DNA of 64,000 bases from Cymodocea nodosa. Its lineage: Eukaryota > Streptophyta > Magnoliopsida > Alismatales > Cymodoceaceae. The notes under the pieces are model-generated. The model saw only the letters and a list, made by a program, of their open reading frames with translations. It was not told the DNA's origin and made no database searches. The translations under genes and the position numbers were made by a program. Positions 61,191 through 64,000 of the stretch are shown here, piece after piece. How positions within the stretch are numbered: position 1 is the first letter of the stretch; each line of letters opens with the position of its first letter. The stretch lies in the NCBI GenBank assembly GCA_036874045.1, contig CM072343.1, positions 2,934,001 to 2,998,000 of the forward strand, read 5' to 3'.

Positions 61191-61867
61191 AGAATATGTT
61201 AATTTATGCATATTATGGATTTCAAAGTACATTATGTATGTTTTGATGATAAATTGTATGTCATTCACATTTTTTATGATTATGCATGTTTTATGGACTT
61301 AAAGTGATTAATGCAAAAATTTACCTTTGATTGAGAAATAGTAAATTAAATAACCCATATGATAGATATTTAATTAGTTTACAGGTTGATTTTATGAATG
61401 CATTTAATGACAACATTATTAAGACATGAAATCATTTGCATGAAACATAGTTATAATAAACACAACTCATGAGATTTTTATTGAGGCTTACATGATATAT
61501 GTTATTAATGAGGACTTGTATTTCACGTTTGAGCTATATGATATACAATTTTATTTTGTTGCACATGCTAAAATTATTACATGTTATAACATTTTCTCTT
61601 ATTATATAAAGTTTTTGATCAAAAGTTTTGATCTATATCTAGATCTAGATCAAGGAAGATTAGAAAAAACACGAAGAAGGAACAACGAAGGCATCTCTCT
61701 CACTCTCGCACATTTAAGTCTTTGTGTTTGCCACTACACATTGCACATGTGTTTGCAATATGCATCGTGCATTTGTCTACAATACGCACCATACACTTGT
61801 CCATCTATGAGAAATCGCGTTCCAGCATTGGTGAGCTTTTGACGCCTTCCTCCTTCAAGCTACTATT
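61191..61867. other. Unassigned AT-rich sequence
   Basis: No gene recognised. The plus-strand ORF 61492-61842 has no known motif. 61725-61810 contains degenerate short repeats with GCACATGTG, GCATCGTGCA and CGCACCATACA. TGTTTTGATGAT near 61230 resembles the start of SIRE-like LTRs, so part may be a decayed LTR. Confidence 0.35.
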
Positions 61868-62290
61868 TGTTAGAATTAAATGGTTCATTAGAGGAGTAAA
61901 TGATAATCTATGTGTAATTTTAACAAATTTCTAACTTAACTGATTAATCAATATGCATAAGTATTAAGTAGGTATATAAACATGTATAATGGAAATATAA
62001 TAAGAAATATAATAGAATTTTAGTTGATTTACCAATTTAACTAGTCTACTTTTAAGGATCACTTAAGTTTTATTAAATACTTCAACACTTATATTTGTTT
62101 TCAGGTTGAAATAAGAATCAATCATTTACTTGAACTTTCTAGTTGTAATTCTAACTAACATTTTTTAAAAGTTTTTAAGTTAAAACTTCGACAAATCCAT
62201 CTAAAGGTTTCAGGTTGAAGTTCGCTAACCTTGAGTTTTAACGTATAAACTTACTCATCAATATAGTATGTAGTTTTCAGTTTGTTTTCT
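61868..62290 (-). repeat. Decayed family-B-like LTR fragment
   Basis: Starts TGTTAGAATTAAATGG and aligns by eye with 52429-52850, including the CAACACTTA segments and TTTCAGGTTGAAG. It has many substitutions and is cut at its right end by low-complexity DNA. Confidence 0.6.
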
Positions 62291-62829
62291 TTATACTAAA
62301 TAATAGATAATTTAATAGTAATATTTATAATAATTATATAATATTATAATAATATTAATATATTATTATTACATAATTTGATTAAAAGATTATATATTAT
62401 TATTATTATATTATATTATTATAATATTATTTTAATTATTAATAATATTAGTAATATTATTTTTTAATAATAATATAATAATAGTAATATAATATAATAT
62501 TATATTACTATTATTATTATATTATTTTCTTATATAATAGTAATAATAATAATAATATTATTATTATTATATTGTATTATATTATAATATTATATAAATA
62601 ATATAATATTATATAATTAGTATTAATTAGATAATATTATATAATCATTTGTTAATAATAATATTATATTATCTTTTAATCAAATTATAATATTAATAAT
62701 ATTATAATATCTTTATATTATCTTATAATTTTTTTCAAATATTCTTTTTTATCATAATTAATATTTTCTTATAATAATTATATTATAATTATTATACTTA
62801 TATATAACTAGTATTTAATTATTAATTTA
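62291..62829. repeat. AT-only low-complexity tract
   Basis: Almost pure A/T, made of TAATAATAT and ATTATTATT units with long imperfect palindromes. It adjoins the plastid-derived fragments; a second such tract is at about 63115-63420. Confidence 0.8.
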
Positions 62830-62841
62830 TTGATAATAATT

Positions 62842-62973
62842 ATCTATGAATTGAAAGGTTTGAATGATCAACTCCACGATCAGTTATTAGAATCAATAGG
62901 TGTTCAAATCATTCATTTGAATAAATTGAAACCCTTCTTATTGGATGATCATGATAATTCTCAAAGATCTAAA
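62842..62973 (+). pseudogene. Plastid ycf2 fragment in the nucleus
   Basis: The translation reads [19 protein letters not shown] followed by a segment with [17 protein letters not shown], which I recognise as an internal part of Ycf2, the large plastid protein of the import motor. Only about 44 codons remain of over 2,000, and there is no functional gene. The flanks are A/T-only repeats, not ycf2, so it is an isolated nuclear insertion of plastid DNA. Confidence 0.82.
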
Positions 62974-62997
62974 AAAATTAAGATACATTCTAAAAAA

Positions 62998-63049
62998 ATG
63001 AAACTTCCATGGAAGAAAAGCAAATGAAACTTTCATGGAAGAGAAGTAA
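62998..63049 (+). repeat. 26-bp tandem duplication
   Basis: Two adjacent 26-bp units that begin ATGAAACTT and differ at a few positions; each contains CATGGAAG. A partial third copy (ATGAAATG) follows. Just downstream of the ycf2 fragment. Confidence 0.7.
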
Positions 63050-63524
63050 ATGAAATGTTTTCATAAAAATTCTCGTAAAATCGAAAATGAAGTTTTCATT
63101 TTGTACATGCCATTCTTTACTTTATTTATTATAACTAGTATTTAAATTAGTATTATATTATCTTCTACTAAGGATATTAAATATTTGATGATAAAAATAA
63201 TAATAATAATAATTATTATTAAATATTAAGATATTAATATAATTATAATAATTATTATAATTATGTTACTAATTATTATTATTAACATATTTATTTATTA
63301 TGATTAAATAAATATTATAACTAGTATTTAGATTATTAAAAGGATAATTATAATTATCCTTTTAATAATCTTTCCATTTTTTTATGGATAATTAATTCAT
63401 AATTAATCTTTATATTTTTGATATAGTTATATCCTTATATAATTCTACACTAAAGAAATAGGATTACATTAATTAACTCTATAATTTGCTTTCTATTTAT
63501 TAATTTTGGCATAATTATTACTAA

Positions 63525-63589
63525 GATTGAAAAGTGGAATTTTGCTAATATTATATTTGTCTATATTAGTAGAATTCCCCTTTTCAATC
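63525..63589. repeat. Long inverted repeat (hairpin) at the psbK fragment border
   Basis: Arms 63525-63551 and 63563-63589 are each 27 bp, differ at only 3 positions, and are separated by 11 bp. The right arm overlaps the start of the psbK-like sequence. It could be a MITE end, a junction made during insertion of the plastid pieces, or a plastid 3'-type stem-loop. Confidence 0.75.
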
Positions 63590-63655
63590 CAATTGTAGAT
63601 ATTATGCCTGTCATACCTCTATTCTTTTTTCTCTTAGCCTTTGTTTGGCAAGGTG
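63586..63655 (+). pseudogene. Plastid psbK fragment in the nucleus
   Basis: The translation [19 protein letters not shown] is the mature part of PsbK, a small photosystem II core subunit with one membrane span. The N-terminal presequence and the last residues are missing. It is not flanked by psbI or trnQ as in plastids. Confidence 0.85.
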
Positions 63656-63705
63656 CTAAAAATATAAAAATGGATGCTTGTGATTTATTCCTATATTATA
63701 ATATT

Positions 63706-63799
63706 ATATTGTATTGGGTCTATTCGTATTTATAGAAGCTTTAATTTTTGTGCTTATCCTAATTGTTGGTTTAGTTTATGCATGGCGAAAAGGGGCATT
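63706..63799 (+). pseudogene. Plastid ndhC fragment in the nucleus
   Basis: The translation [20 protein letters not shown] followed by KGA is the C-terminus of NdhC, a membrane subunit of the plastid NDH complex. It ends where the copia LTR begins, just before the natural stop. ycf2, psbK and ndhC are far apart in plastid genomes, so these are joined fragments. Confidence 0.85.
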
Positions 63800-64000
63800 T
63801 GTTAAGTATTTTGTTTTGATAATGTGTGCTGAATGAAAGTAATCATATTTGTTCAATTATTATTGCTTGTGAAAAGAAATTAAAATCATCATTTAATATA
63901 GAAAAAGTTTACTGATATAAATACTTGTCTGTATTGGATCTAAAATTATATTAAGTTAATAACTAGTCGTTTCGTTGCATTAATTTCTCATTTAACTAAA
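63800..64000 (+). repeat. Start of a family-A copia LTR
   Basis: Begins TGTTAAGTATTTTGTTTTGA and follows the first 200 bp of the LTRs at 3922 and 13372 closely. It lies in plus orientation in the ndhC fragment; GCATT at 63795-63799 is the likely first copy of the target duplication. The rest lies outside the window. Confidence 0.88.

Noticed and set aside
62291..63420. AT-rich direct and inverted repeats as a CRISPR-like array or replication origin
   Set aside because: Units are irregular A/T microsatellite without constant spacers; a plant nuclear context explains it.
62842..63799. Window being plastid DNA
   Set aside because: Plastid fragments are short, shuffled and next to LTR retrotransposons, so they are nuclear insertions.
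1..64000. tRNA or rRNA genes
   Set aside because: None recognised. The tRNA-like sequences seen are only primer-binding sites of retrotransposons.

Overview
This window is repeat-rich nuclear DNA of a flowering plant. Nearly all of it is nested, decayed LTR retrotransposons. The one intact host protein gene I recognise is a pentatricopeptide-repeat (PPR) gene at 57901-59451 on the plus strand. Its 5' half is very GC-rich and GC falls along the gene, a gradient common in monocots, so a monocot is plausible but unproven. Fragments resembling plastid ycf2, psbK and ndhC near the right edge are nuclear copies of plastid DNA, which also fits an angiosperm nuclear chromosome.

Layout. 1-18600: a minus-strand Ty3/gypsy element of Athila-like type (copy A), with pol (protease, RT, RNase H, integrase) and then a long 3' ORF in the env-like position. 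Its integrase is split by a complete SIRE/Maximus-like Ty1/copia element at 3922-14953, with two LTRs of about 1.58 kb and a perfect 5-bp target duplication. 18600-23820: a truncated LTR of a second SIRE-like family, then a deleted gypsy copy (B) with its tRNA-Asp-type primer site and LTR region. 23820-33500: copy C, with an F-box-like ORF, a gag, a solo copia LTR, an env-like ORF interrupted by a solo LTR, and a copia scrap. 33620-44843: copy D, with F-box-like ORF, gag, env-like ORF, nearly full pol, primer site and LTR. 44844-51393: two rearranged copia units sharing a central LTR. 51394-56607: a mosaic of LTR pieces and two solo LTRs with target duplications, one containing a small TRIM element. 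56608-60440: the PPR gene and flanks. 60441-64000: a decayed 3' ORF of a copia element, an LTR remnant, long AT-rich low-complexity DNA, plastid-derived fragments, and the start of another family-A copia LTR inserted into the ndhC fragment.

Three observations stand out. An F-box-like ORF occurs twice, each time directly downstream of an Athila-type gag, which looks like capture of a host gene by a retroelement. The accessory 3' ORFs of the copia and gypsy elements share a recognisable C-terminal domain although the elements belong to different superfamilies. Short palindromes built on GTTGAGTTA/TAACTCAAC, or relatives of it, recur in the non-coding parts of several unrelated families. All element genes seen here carry stops, frameshifts or deletions, so none of these copies looks autonomous. 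Boundaries that rest on TG/CA ends plus target duplications are reliable; others are estimates from comparing copies by eye.
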